Positions 1 to 8,647 are shown, counted from the first letter of the stretch. The stretch is 34,212 bases of DNA from Massilia mucilaginosa (GCF_011682145.1 NZ_WHJH01000065.1:1-34212); one strand, 5' to 3'. Program-made: numbers and translations. Notes: generated from the letters alone by a model not told the origin.

Positions 1-90
1 CTCGCTGTGGAGTCAAGAGAATTACAAAGGGTCGGGGAGCCAATGCGATATGGTGAAAATTCCGCGTGCCCTATTCGAGCGCCTGACAGA

Positions 91-992
91 AACCGTCTGC
101 TACGCGAGATAGTTGGACAAAGTCGAGATAAGGACCCCGGTGAATTTCGGAAAACCCAAAACTGGATCGGGCCACAGGGGCCACACTCGGTAACGCCACC
201 TTTGTTCCTCCCCCAGTCCCAGAAATGAACGAGGCGCTTGCCGATCTTGAGCAATTCCTTCATGACCGGCATTCCCTCCCTGTATCGATCCAGTGCGCAG
301 TCACGCATCTCCAGTTTGAGACGATCCATCCATTTCTTGATGGAAATGGTCGTATCGGTCGATTGCTTGTTCCATTGATACTGCATCAACGCGAGGTCAT
401 GGCCAAACCGTTGCTATACATCAGTCACTACCTGAAGGCGAACCGGCACGAATACTACGACCGTTTGATGGATGTGCGAGTCAATGGAAACTGGGAAGGA
501 TGGGTCAAATTTTTCCTTACCGGGGTGGCAGCCGTCGGCCATGAAGCGGCGGACACCGCAAAAAGAATCGTCCAGTTCCGTACTGAAGCGCAACAGGCCG
601 CCGCCAAAATGGGAAAACCCGAACTGGCGCTCATCGATCATCTGTTCAAGCATCCGATCATGGATGCGCGCACTGCGGAAAAATTGCTTGGAATGACTTA
701 TGCAACAGCAAATAATGCGCTCTCAACCCTTGAAAATGCAGGGTTGCTGGTGGAGACTACGGGTAGGAAACGCAATCGCATGTTCCGTTTTCAAGGATAC
801 CTGCAACTCTTCGACGATACGCCAAGCAAACCTCCGGCCATTTACGACAGTGAGAAACCAAGCGGATATCCACATGGGTCTGATGAGACTGTTGGGAAGA
901 GCCGCTCCGTCCGTAGGAATTCCCTCTCGCCATGCCCCTGGCGGATGAGTCGGTTTGTTCATTCCCCCGACTGGCTTGACCTGCTTTTGTAA
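91..992 (+). pseudogene. Fic family AMP-transferase-like gene, decayed
   Basis: The main open frame starts at 225 and carries the complete Fic motif HPFLDGNGR (H at 327-329), which in this family positions NTP for AMPylation of a target hydroxyl. It is followed by a helical region and a C-terminal winged-helix-like part (around 690-815, ending in RNRMFRFQGYLQLF). The preceding Fic block, GEFRKTQNWIG, is at 139-171 but in another frame. The expected ATFVPPP block resumes in the 225 frame at about 195, so one base appears lost near 183-190. Upstream of 139 the helix before GEFR looks shortened and no N-terminal domain is recognisable. After about 820 the residues no longer resemble Fic, and the frame runs on to a chance stop at 992. 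A short protein starting at 225 could still be made and would keep the motif, but would lack the N-terminal half of the fold. Base composition is less GC-rich than the neighbours, suggesting acquired DNA. Confidence 0.7.
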
Positions 993-1110
993 GTTTACCG
1001 TCCCACTTACCCGCATCGACGCCGGCCTTACCCAATTCGGGTAGCATCGGCTTCTGCTGTGGTTTTTTTGACAAAATGTGGTGTTGCCTGCCTATTTTAT
1101 AAGCAAGTGT
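823..1110. other. Unassigned accessory-like sequence
   Basis: Between the last recognisable Fic residue and the promoter of the next gene I find no convincing gene. The run-on of the Fic frame covers 823-992, and a 105-residue reverse-strand frame (757-1074) crosses it, but neither gives a family I recognise. Composition is mixed and less GC-rich than from 1250 on. It may be the scar of an old mobile-element insertion or recombination that replaced the 3' end of the Fic gene; this is inference only. Confidence 0.3.
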
Positions 1111-1139
1111 TTGACGTCAATACTTTCTTTTGAGATACT
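1111..1139 (+). promoter_or_regulatory. Putative sigma70 promoter for the metalloprotease gene
   Basis: TTGACG (1111-1116) and GATACT (1134-1139) are separated by 17 bases, a good match to the -35/-10 consensus. It would give a leader of roughly 105 bases before the ATG at 1253. The -35 lies in the 10-base palindrome TTGACGTCAA. A second, weaker candidate is TTGACA at 1068-1073, with a poorly placed TATTTT at 1093. Confidence 0.45.
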
Positions 1140-1252
1140 TATGGTATCCGCCGGTAATGTATCCGGCTCATGCCTCTCCGCAGTCTGCCGGCCTCCCGCG
1201 TTTACTTGCGCGGCGCAGCGCATCCCCAGCCTGCCATCACGAATAGCGCCCC

Positions 1253-2899
1253 ATGACCACTGTTTCCGATATCAAAAACCTGTACCTGTCCGGCTTCAAC
1301 CACATCGACGCCCTGATCGACGAGGGGCCTGACTGGAATCACCTCGGCAACATCAAGCCGTATCTGAGCTACACCTTTTCCATCAGCAGCGGCAACGAGG
1401 AAGGCGAGCGCGGACAAAGCGCCTTTTCGCCGGCCCAGCAAGCCTGGACCCGCACCGCGCTCGCTTACTTGACCGAAGTGACCGGCGTGCGCTTCCAGGA
1501 AACCGCAATCGGCACCAGCGCCCAGATTCACCTGGCCCAGGTCGATATCGAGAACGACGATTTCGTGGGGCTGACCAGCTGGCATACCCTTTACACGCCG
1601 CCGCGCAGCACCTCGGCCAGTGCGCTCGTGACCGATTACACCGCCAACGCCTATGTCTACCTCGACAATTGGGAATACCGCACCAGTACCACCGACCTGA
1701 CCCCGGGCGGGCAGGGCTATCAGGTGCTGCTGCACGAACTGGGCCACATGATGGGACTGGCCCACCCCTTCGAAGGCACGCACCAGTTGCCCTACAAGGA
1801 TGACCACACCGCCAACACCCTGATGTCCTACGACCACCTCGACGAGGCGTTTTACGACACTTACAGCGAGTACGATATCGCCGCGTTCAACTGGATCTAC
1901 GGCGGCGACGGGCTGCGCGGCAAGTACGGCGTGGGCGGCAGCATGGATTACCTCACTGGCCGCAGCACCGACGAGCGCATCAGCGGCACCGCCTACGGCG
2001 AACGGGTGGACGGCGCCGGCGGCGACGACAGCATCGACGGCCTGGCCGGCTTCGACGAAGCCGGCTACAGCGGCGCGCGCGCGAATTACGATATCACCAA
2101 GGTCAACGGCGCCTATATCGTCACCGACCGCGTCGGCGACGAAGGCCGCGACGTGCTGACCAATATCGAGGCGCTGGTGTTTGCCGGCAGCAGCGTGTCG
2201 CTGGCCTACGAGTCGGTGGTGCAAGCCTTGTACGTCGGCTATTTCGGCCGCGCCGCCGACTACAACGGCATGCACAGCTTCCAGCAGCAGTTGAGCACCC
2301 TGGGCGCGCCGGACGATCTGCGCGGCCTGGCCGAGGCCTACAGCAAGAACGCGGGCCTGCGCGCGCTGATCGACAGCTTCGCCAGCAGCGCCGAGTCGGC
2401 TGCCCTGTATCCGGGCAATACCGGCACTTTCATCAAGGCGCTCTACCAGAATGTGTTCGGACGCGCTCCGGATGCGGGCGGGCTGACCTTCTGGAGCAAC
2501 GCCATCGACAGCGGCGGCCTGTCGCGCGCCAACGCCTCGCTCTCGATCATGGCCGGCGCGCTCGACAACAAGACGGCGCAGGGCATGCTCGACGCCAAGC
2601 TGGTCAACAACAAGCTGACCGCCGCCTCGGGCTTTACCCTGATGATCGACACTGCGCAGGAAATCGGCGGCTACAGCGGCGCCACAGCGGCCGCCGCGGT
2701 GCGCAACATGCTCGGCTCGGTCAGCGCCGCCACCGACCTGCTGGCCTACCAGGCCACCATCGGCGCCACCCTGAAGGGGATGACCCTGGGCGCTACCCGG
2801 CCGGCCGACGCGCCCGGCGCTCCTGCCGATGAGCTGCCTATGACGCACGCGGAGTTGATTGGCATCGGCTACCAGTCGTGGGAGCCGACGCTGGTATAG
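1253..2899 (+). CDS. Metzincin-type zinc metalloprotease with C-terminal DUF4214 repeats
   Basis: A 548-residue protein. The zinc site HExxHxxGxxH is complete (H161, E162, H165, H171), and a Met-turn LMSYD follows (M191). This is the arrangement of serralysin-like M10 peptidases. No Sec signal peptide is visible. A short Gly/Asp-rich stretch (about 240-265) resembles degenerate RTX calcium-binding repeats. Residues about 318-520 hold DUF4214-type repeats (ALYVGYFGRAAD, ALYQNVFGRAPD). M10 proteins with RTX-like and C-terminal domains are normally exported by type I secretion, so an extracellular protease is inferred. The gene is followed at 59 bases by a paralogue of its C-terminal half. The start at 1253 is chosen because the reading is compact from there and a promoter lies upstream; no strong ribosome site is visible. 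Substrate unknown. Confidence 0.85.
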   Translation: MTTVSDIKNLYLSGFNHIDALIDEGPDWNHLGNIKPYLSYTFSISSGNEEGERGQSAFSPAQQAWTRTALAYLTEVTGVRFQETAIGTSAQIHLAQVDIENDDFVGLTSWHTLYTPPRSTSASALVTDYTANAYVYLDNWEYRTSTTDLTPGGQGYQVLLHELGHMMGLAHPFEGTHQLPYKDDHTANTLMSYDHLDEAFYDTYSEYDIAAFNWIYGGDGLRGKYGVGGSMDYLTGRSTDERISGTAYGERVDGAGGDDSIDGLAGFDEAGYSGARANYDITKVNGAYIVTDRVGDEGRDVLTNIEALVFAGSSVSLAYESVVQALYVGYFGRAADYNGMHSFQQQLSTLGAPDDLRGLAEAYSKNAGLRALIDSFASSAESAALYPGNTGTFIKALYQNVFGRAPDAGGLTFWSNAIDSGGLSRANASLSIMAGALDNKTAQGMLDAKLVNNKLTAASGFTLMIDTAQEIGGYSGATAAAAVRNMLGSVSAATDLLAYQATIGATLKGMTLGATRPADAPGAPADELPMTHAELIGIGYQSWEPTLV

Positions 2900-2958
2900 T
2901 GAGGGCAGGCGCCGGCCGTGGTGGCGGCGCCGTCGTGTTCGGATCGAAGGGAATTTCC

Positions 2959-3834
2959 ATGCAAGCTCTTGTCAACGGCGGCGCCGGTGTCGACCTGTTC
3001 GGTTTTGCCGGCGCGCGCGCCGATTACAACATCACCAGCACGGGCGGCGGCTATGCGGTGCTGCCCAAGAACGGCGCCGGCGGCGGCTTGCCCTTGCTGG
3101 TCGGGGTCGAGCTGCTCAAGTTTTCCGACACCACCGTCAACGTCGAATACGACGAGGTGGTGCAGGCGCTGTACGTGGCCTATTTCGGCCGCGCCGCCGA
3201 CGCCGGCGGCATGCGCAGTTTCCAGGAGCAGCTGGCCAGGCTCGACGCGCCGCACGATATCGTCGGCATCAGCAGCGCCTACGGCAGCAATCCGGCCCTG
3301 CGCCAGCTGATCGACAGTGTCGGCAAGAGCGCCGAATCGGCGGCGCTGTATCCGGACGGCGTGCCGGCCTTTGTCGGCGCCGTCTACAAGAACGTGCTCG
3401 GACGCAATGCCGACGCCGAGGGACTGGCGTTCTGGAGCAATGCCATCGACAGCGGGGTGCTCTCGCAAGCGAACGCGGCCCTGTCGATCATGGCCGGCGC
3501 GCTCGAAAACACCAGCGCGCAGGGTTTGCTCGACGCCAAACGGATCGACAATACGCTGGCGGTGGCGTCCGATTTCACCCTGGCGCTCGACCGTCCCACC
3601 GAAATCGACGGCTACGCGGGCAAGCTGGCCGCGTCGATGGTGCGCGCCATGCTGGCCACGGTCAGCGCCGACAGCGAGCTCGGGCCGTTCCAGGCGGTCA
3701 TCAAGCAGATGCTGGCGGTGATGTCCGGCGAACTGAACGCCGTGTTCGGCGCGCCGCCCCCGGACGACGCCATGGCCGGCCCGGTGCAGCTGGTCGGCGT
3801 GGCCCCGGCCGCATGGGGTGATGCGCTGATGTGA
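2959..3834 (+). CDS. DUF4214 protein, paralogue of the preceding protease tail
   Basis: A 291-residue protein. The ATG at 2959 is preceded by GAAGGGAA (2945-2952). A GTG at 2878 in the same frame lies inside the upstream gene and is less likely. Residues 7-15 (GGAGVDLFG) fit the RTX nonapeptide GGxGxDxLx. From there the protein runs parallel to the C-terminal half of its neighbour: ARADYNIT versus ARANYDIT, VVQALYVAYFGRAAD versus VVQALYVGYFGRAAD, and FWSNAIDSG and LSIMAGAL in both. It has no zinc-binding motif, so it cannot be a protease by the same mechanism. It probably arose by partial tandem duplication. DUF4214 domains occur in secreted or surface-associated proteins, but their role is not established. 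It is probably co-transcribed with the protease, and may act as an accessory, adhesion or matrix partner (inference). Confidence 0.8.
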   Translation: MQALVNGGAGVDLFGFAGARADYNITSTGGGYAVLPKNGAGGGLPLLVGVELLKFSDTTVNVEYDEVVQALYVAYFGRAADAGGMRSFQEQLARLDAPHDIVGISSAYGSNPALRQLIDSVGKSAESAALYPDGVPAFVGAVYKNVLGRNADAEGLAFWSNAIDSGVLSQANAALSIMAGALENTSAQGLLDAKRIDNTLAVASDFTLALDRPTEIDGYAGKLAASMVRAMLATVSADSELGPFQAVIKQMLAVMSGELNAVFGAPPPDDAMAGPVQLVGVAPAAWGDALM

Positions 3835-3875
3835 GCGACTGGCATAATGGCGGCTTTGCCCCCAAGGACGCCGCC

Positions 3876-4079
3876 GTGAGCCAGGAAGACCGTTTTGTCG
3901 ATATCGAGATCAAGCTCGCGCACCAGGAAGACCTGGTCGAATCCCTGAACCAGATGGTGTACCAGCAGGGCCGTCGCATCGACCAGCTCGAAGCGATGGT
4001 CAACAAGCTGGCCGAACACATCCGCAACAATGCCCAGTCGGGACCGAACATGGTCAACGACCGCCCGCCGCACTACTGA
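3876..4079 (+). CDS. slyX: SlyX family protein
   Basis: A small coiled-coil protein of 67 residues with the SlyX pattern: a DIEIKLAHQEDLVESLNQ segment at the N-terminus, heptad hydrophobics in the middle, and a C-terminus ending in RPPHY, the usual PPHY-type ending of this family. SlyX is conserved in proteobacteria; its biochemical role is unclear. The GTG at 3876 has AAGGA (3864-3868) seven bases upstream. A longer in-frame start, GTG at 3831, would overlap the preceding stop by four bases and add 15 residues that do not look like SlyX. The close position suggests co-transcription with the DUF4214 gene. After the stop, a 6-bp hairpin (4095-4110) without a T-run may slow transcription. Confidence 0.88.
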   Translation: MSQEDRFVDIEIKLAHQEDLVESLNQMVYQQGRRIDQLEAMVNKLAEHIRNNAQSGPNMVNDRPPHY

Positions 4080-4142
4080 TTTTTCCGGTCCCCCGCCCGT
4101 CAATACGGGCGTGGCTGGTGAAACATGCATATCTCGTTGCGG

Positions 4143-4172
4143 ATGACAGGCGTGTGACCATGCTGATATGAT
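4143..4172 (+). promoter_or_regulatory. Putative promoter of the first M3 peptidase gene
   Basis: ATGACA (4143-4148) and TATGAT (4167-4172) are spaced by 18 bases. An in-frame ATG at 4168 falls inside this -10 element, so it is unlikely to be the translation start. This supports the ATG at 4234, which gives a leader of about 55 bases. Confidence 0.45.
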
Positions 4173-4233
4173 CGTGCGCTATGCGCTGCCGGCTATCCGT
4201 CGGCAGCTTTACTTAGCGCCCGTGAAAGATGCC

Positions 4234-6384
4234 ATGAACCGTCCAAACATGCTTATCGTTGCCGCCAGCCTGGCGCTGGTCAATGTTGCCGCCATCGCCG
4301 CACCAGTTGCGTCGGCTACCGCGCCCGCGACCTCGCTGGCCGCGACCAACCCGTTCGCCAAACTGAGCACCTTGCCGTTCCACTACCCGGCCTTCGACAA
4401 GATCAAGGACGAGCATTTCCTGCCTGCCTATGCGGCCGGCATGAGCGACCACCTGCGCCAAGTCGACGTCATCGCCAACAACCGCAAGGCGCCTACGTTC
4501 GACAATACCGTGGTGGCGCTGGAGCGCTCGGGCCAGCTGCTCACGCGCGTGGCGACCACCTTCTCGGCCCTGCAGGGCGCCAACACCAACGATACGCTCG
4601 ATTCCATCGACCGCGAAATGTCGCCCAAGCTGGCCGCGCACAACGATGCCGTGTTCCTCAACGCCAAGCTGTACGAGCGCGTGAAGACCCTGTACGACAA
4701 GCGCGCCAAGCTCGGCCTGGACGCCGAATCGAAGCATCTGCTCGAGCGCTACCACAAGGATTTCGTGCGCGCCGGCGCCAAATTGTCGGCCGAAGACAAA
4801 GAAAAGCTGAAAGCCTTCAACAGCGAAATCGCCACCATGCAGACCACGTTCACCCAGAACGTGCTCAAGGAAACCAATGCCTCGGCGCTGATCGTCGACA
4901 CCCGCGCCGAACTGGCCGGCATGAGCGAGGCGGCCATCGACGCCGCCGCCGCCGACGCCAAGACGCGCGGCCATGACGGCAAGTTCGCCATCGCCCTGGT
5001 CAACACCAGCGGCCAGCCACCGCTGTCGGTATTGACCAACCGCGCCGTGCGCGAACGCCTGATGAACGCGTCGCTTACGCGCGGCAGCCGTGGCGGCGAG
5101 TTCGACAACCGTGGCGTGGTGGTCAAACTGGCCAAGCTGCGCGCCGAACGCGCGGCCCTGCTCGGCTACCCGAACTTCGCGGCCTACTCGCTGGAAGACC
5201 AGACCGCCAAGGATACGGGCGCGGTCAACAAGCTGCTGTCGGAACTGGCCAAGCCGGCCGTGACCAACGCGCGCAAGGAAGCGGAGGATATCCAGAAAGT
5301 CATCGACGCTGAAAAAGGCGGATTCAAGGTCGGCGCGGCCGACTGGGCCTTCTACACCGACAAGGTGCGCGCCCAGCGCTTCAATTTCGACGAGAACCAG
5401 CTCAAGCCGTATTTCGAGCTCGACAACGTGCTGGTCAACGGCGTGTTCTTCGCCGCCGAAAAGCTGTACGGCCTGACATTCAAGGAACGCAAGGACCTGC
5501 CGGTGTACAACCCGGACGTGCGCGTGTTCGACGTGTTCGACGCCAACGGCAAACAACTGGCGATCTTCCTGGCCGACATGTACGCGCGCAGCAACAAGCA
5601 GGGTGGGGCGTGGATGAACGAATACGTCTCGCAGTCGGGCCTGATGGGCACGCGTTCTGTGGTGGCCAATCACCTCAACATTCCCAAACCGCCGAAGGGC
5701 GAGCCGACCTTGCTGACGGTTGATGAAGTCAAGACCACCTTCCACGAATTCGGCCACGCGCTGCACGGCATGTTCTCGAACGTGAAGTACCCGCGCTTCT
5801 CGGGCACGAATGTGCCGCGCGACTTCGTCGAATATCCGTCGCAGGTCAATGAAATGTGGATGATCGCGCCGGAAGTGCTGGCCAATTACGCCAAGCACTA
5901 CAAGACCGGCGAAGCGATGCCGAAGGAATTGCTGGACAAAGTCATCGCGTCGAAAAAATTCAACCAGGGTTTCCTGACCACCGAGTACCTGGCGGCATCG
6001 CTGGTGGACCAGCGCTGGCACCAGCTCGGTGCGGCGCAAGTGCCGACCGACGTGCTCGGTTTCGAAGCGGCCGCGCTGAAGGAAGCCGGCGTCGACTTCG
6101 CACCGGTGCCGCCGCGCTACCGCACGACGTACTTCTCGCATAGTTTCTCGGGCGGTTACTCGGCTGGATACTACGCTTACCTGTGGAGCGAGAAGCTGGA
6201 CGCCGACACGGTGGAATGGTTCAAGGAAAATGGCGGATTGCAGCGCAAGAACGGCGACCATTTCCGCAAGACCTTGCTGTCACGCGGCGGCACGGCTGAC
6301 GCGCTCGACCTGTTCCGCAACTTCCGTGGCCGCGAGCCGAAAATCGAACCGCTGCTGAACCGCCGTGGGTTGAACGGCAACTAA
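4234..6384 (+). CDS. M3 family zinc metallopeptidase (Dcp/oligopeptidase A-like), exported
   Basis: A 716-residue protein of the thimet oligopeptidase/peptidyl-dipeptidase family, which cleaves short peptides inside a closed helical chamber. The zinc motif HEFGHALHG gives H504, E505 and H508, and the third ligand is E533 in DFVEYPSQ. The substrate-pocket blocks near the C-terminus (PPRYRTTYFSHSFSGGYSAG, WSEKLDAD) are present. From the ATG at 4234 the protein begins with a charged residue, a hydrophobic core (LIVAASLALVNVAAIAA) and a small-residue cleavage zone, a typical Sec signal peptide, so a periplasmic site is likely. E. coli OpdA is cytosolic and shorter, so the signal-bearing, roughly 700-residue form resembles a branch seen in many environmental proteobacteria. 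Its next neighbour is a close paralogue. Role inferred: peptide breakdown for nutrition. Confidence 0.92.
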   Translation: MNRPNMLIVAASLALVNVAAIAAPVASATAPATSLAATNPFAKLSTLPFHYPAFDKIKDEHFLPAYAAGMSDHLRQVDVIANNRKAPTFDNTVVALERSGQLLTRVATTFSALQGANTNDTLDSIDREMSPKLAAHNDAVFLNAKLYERVKTLYDKRAKLGLDAESKHLLERYHKDFVRAGAKLSAEDKEKLKAFNSEIATMQTTFTQNVLKETNASALIVDTRAELAGMSEAAIDAAAADAKTRGHDGKFAIALVNTSGQPPLSVLTNRAVRERLMNASLTRGSRGGEFDNRGVVVKLAKLRAERAALLGYPNFAAYSLEDQTAKDTGAVNKLLSELAKPAVTNARKEAEDIQKVIDAEKGGFKVGAADWAFYTDKVRAQRFNFDENQLKPYFELDNVLVNGVFFAAEKLYGLTFKERKDLPVYNPDVRVFDVFDANGKQLAIFLADMYARSNKQGGAWMNEYVSQSGLMGTRSVVANHLNIPKPPKGEPTLLTVDEVKTTFHEFGHALHGMFSNVKYPRFSGTNVPRDFVEYPSQVNEMWMIAPEVLANYAKHYKTGEAMPKELLDKVIASKKFNQGFLTTEYLAASLVDQRWHQLGAAQVPTDVLGFEAAALKEAGVDFAPVPPRYRTTYFSHSFSGGYSAGYYAYLWSEKLDADTVEWFKENGGLQRKNGDHFRKTLLSRGGTADALDLFRNFRGREPKIEPLLNRRGLNGN

Positions 6385-6408
6385 GCTTGCGCACGTAGCC
6401 CCTCAAAA

Positions 6409-6438
6409 CCGTCGTTCCCGCCTGCGCGGGAACGACGG
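6409..6438. repeat. REP-like perfect hairpin between the two M3 genes
   Basis: CCGTCGTTCCCGC (6409-6421) and its exact complement GCGGGAACGACGG (6426-6438) form a 13-bp stem with a 4-base loop. It lies 24 bases after the first peptidase stop and 25 before the second start. The pyrimidine-rich stretch after it is not a clean T-run. It resembles the short GGGAACGACGG palindromes dispersed between genes in many proteobacteria. It may act as an mRNA 3'-end stabiliser or a partial terminator. Confidence 0.7.
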
Positions 6439-6463
6439 CTCTTCCTCTTTTTCCGCAAACACA

Positions 6464-8599
6464 ATGACCCGTCCCCAACTCATGATCATCGCGGCCAGCC
6501 TGGCCGTGGCTAACTTCGCCTTCGCCGCACCGGCGCCGGCAGCCGCAGCGCTCGACGCCGCCAATCCGTTCGCAAACATCAGCACCCTGCCGTTCAACTA
6601 CCCGGCCTTCGACAAAATCAAGAACGAGCACTTCGCCCCGGCGTTCGCCGAAGGCATGCGCCAGCACGCCGCTGAAATCGACGCCATCGCCAACAACCGC
6701 AAACCGGCCACGTTCGAGAACACCATCGTCGCCATGGAACGCTCGGGCAAGCTGCTCTCGCGCACCGGCGGCGCCTTCGGCATCTTCGCCGGCGGCAACA
6801 CCAACGACACCATCAAGGGCCTCGAACGCGACCTGGCGCCCAAACTGGCCGCCCACCGCGACGCCATGCTGCTGAACCAGAAACTGTTCGACCGCATCGA
6901 AACCCTGTACGCCAAGCGCGCCAAGCTGGGCCTGGATGCCGAATCGGCCTTCCTGCTGGAACGCTACCGCAAGGACTTCGTGCGCGCCGGCGCCAAGCTG
7001 AACGCCACCGACAAGGACAAGCTCAAAGGCTACAACGCCGAACTGGCCACCCTGCAAACCACCTTCAGCCAGAACGTGCTGAGCGAAGCGAACGCCGCCG
7101 CGCTGGTGCTCGACACCCGCGCCGAACTGGCCGGCATGTCCGACGCCGCCATCGATGCCGCCGCCGGCGTGGCCAAGAAGCGCGGCCTGGACGGCAAGTT
7201 CGCCATCCCGGTCACCAACACCACCGGCCAGGCGCCGCTGTCGGTGCTGACCAACCGCAGCGTGCGCGAACGCCTGCTGGCCGCTTCGCTGGCACGCGGC
7301 AGCCGTGGCGGCGAGTTCGACAACACCGGCGTCGTGCTCAAGATCGCCAAGCTGCGCGCCGAACGCGCAGCGCTGCTCGGCTACGCCAACCACGCCGCCT
7401 ACATGCTCGAAGACCAGACCGCCAAGGACACCGGCGCGGTCAACAAGCTGCTCGGCGAACTGGCCAAGCCGGCCGTGGCCAACGCGCGCAAGGAAGCGGC
7501 CGACATCCAGAACGTCATCGATGCGGAGAAGGGCGGCTTCCAGCTGGCCGCCCACGACTGGGCCTTCTACAGCGACAAGGTGCGCGCCGAGCGCTTCAAT
7601 TTCGACCAGAGCCAGCTGCGCCCGTACTTTGAACTGAACAGCGTGCTGACCAACGGCGTGTTCTACGCCGCCGAAAAGGTCTACGGCATCACTTTCAAGG
7701 AACGCAAGGACTTGCCGGTGTACGACCCCGACATGCGCGTGTTCGACGTGATCGACGCCAACGGCAAGCCGCTGGCGATCTTCGTGGCCGACTTTTACGC
7801 GCGCGGCAACAAGCGCGGCGGCGCCTGGGCCAATGCCTACGTGCCCCAGTCGCACCTGATGGGCACGCGTCCGGTCATCGGCAACCATCTCAACATTCCG
7901 AAGCCGGCCGCCGGCGAGCCGACCCTGCTCACCTACGACGAACTGCGCACCCTGTTCCACGAATTCGGCCACGCGCTGCACGGCATGTTCTCGGACGTGA
8001 AATACCCGCGCTTCGCCGGCACCGGCGTGCCGCGCGACTTCGTCGAGTTCCCGTCGCAGGTCAACGAAATGTGGGCGGTCTGGCCTGAAGTGCTGGGCAA
8101 CTACGCCAAGCACTACAAGACCGGCGAACCGATGCCCAAGGAATTGCTGGACAAGGTGATCGCCTCGAAACAGTTCAACGAAGGCTACCGCACCACCGAG
8201 TACCTGGCTTCGTCTATCCTGGACCAGCGCTGGCACCAGCTGAGCGCCGCGCAGATGCCAACCGACGTGGTCGCTTTTGAGGCGGCCGCGCTGAAAGACG
8301 CCGGCGTCGACTTCGCGCCGGTGCCGCCGCGCTACCGCACCACTTACTTCTCGCACGTGTTCTCGGGCGGATATTCGGCCGGCTACTACGGCTACCTGTG
8401 GAGCGAGAAGCTGGACGCCGATACCGTCGAATGGTTCAACGAGAACGGCGGCCTGACGCGCAAGAACGGCGACCACTTCCGCAAGATGCTGCTGTCGAAA
8501 GGCGGCACGCTCGACGCCATGCAGATGTACCGCAACTTCCGCGGCCGCGATGCGAAAATCGCGCCGCTGCTGGAACGCCGTGGCCTGAACGCCAAGTAA
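6464..8599 (+). CDS. M3 family zinc metallopeptidase, tandem paralogue
   Basis: A 711-residue protein, closely similar to the preceding one along its whole length. Zinc site: H499, E500 and H503 in HEFGHALHG, with E528 in DFVEFPSQ. The N-terminus (MTRPQLMIIAASLAVANFAFA, shortened in the middle) is a Sec signal peptide with likely cleavage near residue 21. Both copies keep all catalytic residues, and divergence is spread along the chain, for example MIAPEVL versus AVWPEVL after the third ligand. This fits an old duplication with both products retained. No clear ribosome site precedes the ATG. A strong terminator follows. Expected location is the periplasm, with breakdown of oligopeptides; a difference in substrate preference between copies is possible but not visible. 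Confidence 0.92.
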   Translation: MTRPQLMIIAASLAVANFAFAAPAPAAAALDAANPFANISTLPFNYPAFDKIKNEHFAPAFAEGMRQHAAEIDAIANNRKPATFENTIVAMERSGKLLSRTGGAFGIFAGGNTNDTIKGLERDLAPKLAAHRDAMLLNQKLFDRIETLYAKRAKLGLDAESAFLLERYRKDFVRAGAKLNATDKDKLKGYNAELATLQTTFSQNVLSEANAAALVLDTRAELAGMSDAAIDAAAGVAKKRGLDGKFAIPVTNTTGQAPLSVLTNRSVRERLLAASLARGSRGGEFDNTGVVLKIAKLRAERAALLGYANHAAYMLEDQTAKDTGAVNKLLGELAKPAVANARKEAADIQNVIDAEKGGFQLAAHDWAFYSDKVRAERFNFDQSQLRPYFELNSVLTNGVFYAAEKVYGITFKERKDLPVYDPDMRVFDVIDANGKPLAIFVADFYARGNKRGGAWANAYVPQSHLMGTRPVIGNHLNIPKPAAGEPTLLTYDELRTLFHEFGHALHGMFSDVKYPRFAGTGVPRDFVEFPSQVNEMWAVWPEVLGNYAKHYKTGEPMPKELLDKVIASKQFNEGYRTTEYLASSILDQRWHQLSAAQMPTDVVAFEAAALKDAGVDFAPVPPRYRTTYFSHVFSGGYSAGYYGYLWSEKLDADTVEWFNENGGLTRKNGDHFRKMLLSKGGTLDAMQMYRNFRGRDAKIAPLLERRGLNAK

Positions 8600-8613
8600 G
8601 CCTGCACCGACCC

Positions 8614-8647
8614 AAAAAATGCCGTTCAGCGCGAACGGCATTTTTTT
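8614..8647. terminator. Strong intrinsic terminator after the M3 pair
   Basis: AAAAAATGCCGTTC, a 5-base loop, and GAACGGCATTTTTTT form a GC-containing stem with A and T runs on each side. It should end transcription from the M3 genes, and its symmetry would let it work in both directions. Confidence 0.9.

Noticed and set aside
757-1074. Group II intron or transposase remnant on the - strand
   Set aside because: Short frames show no reverse-transcriptase, maturase or transposase motif I can name, so only an unassigned region is reported.
1202-2848. 548-codon open frame on the - strand opposite the metalloprotease
   Set aside because: Same codon-bias effect. The + strand frame carries a full zinc motif and Met-turn.
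4213-6261. Long open frame on the - strand opposite the first M3 gene (and a longer one, 6221-8716, opposite the second)
   Set aside because: Such antisense frames arise from the high-GC codon bias. The residues are low-complexity (many V, G, Q, R, H) and match no family, while the + strand proteins are clearly real.
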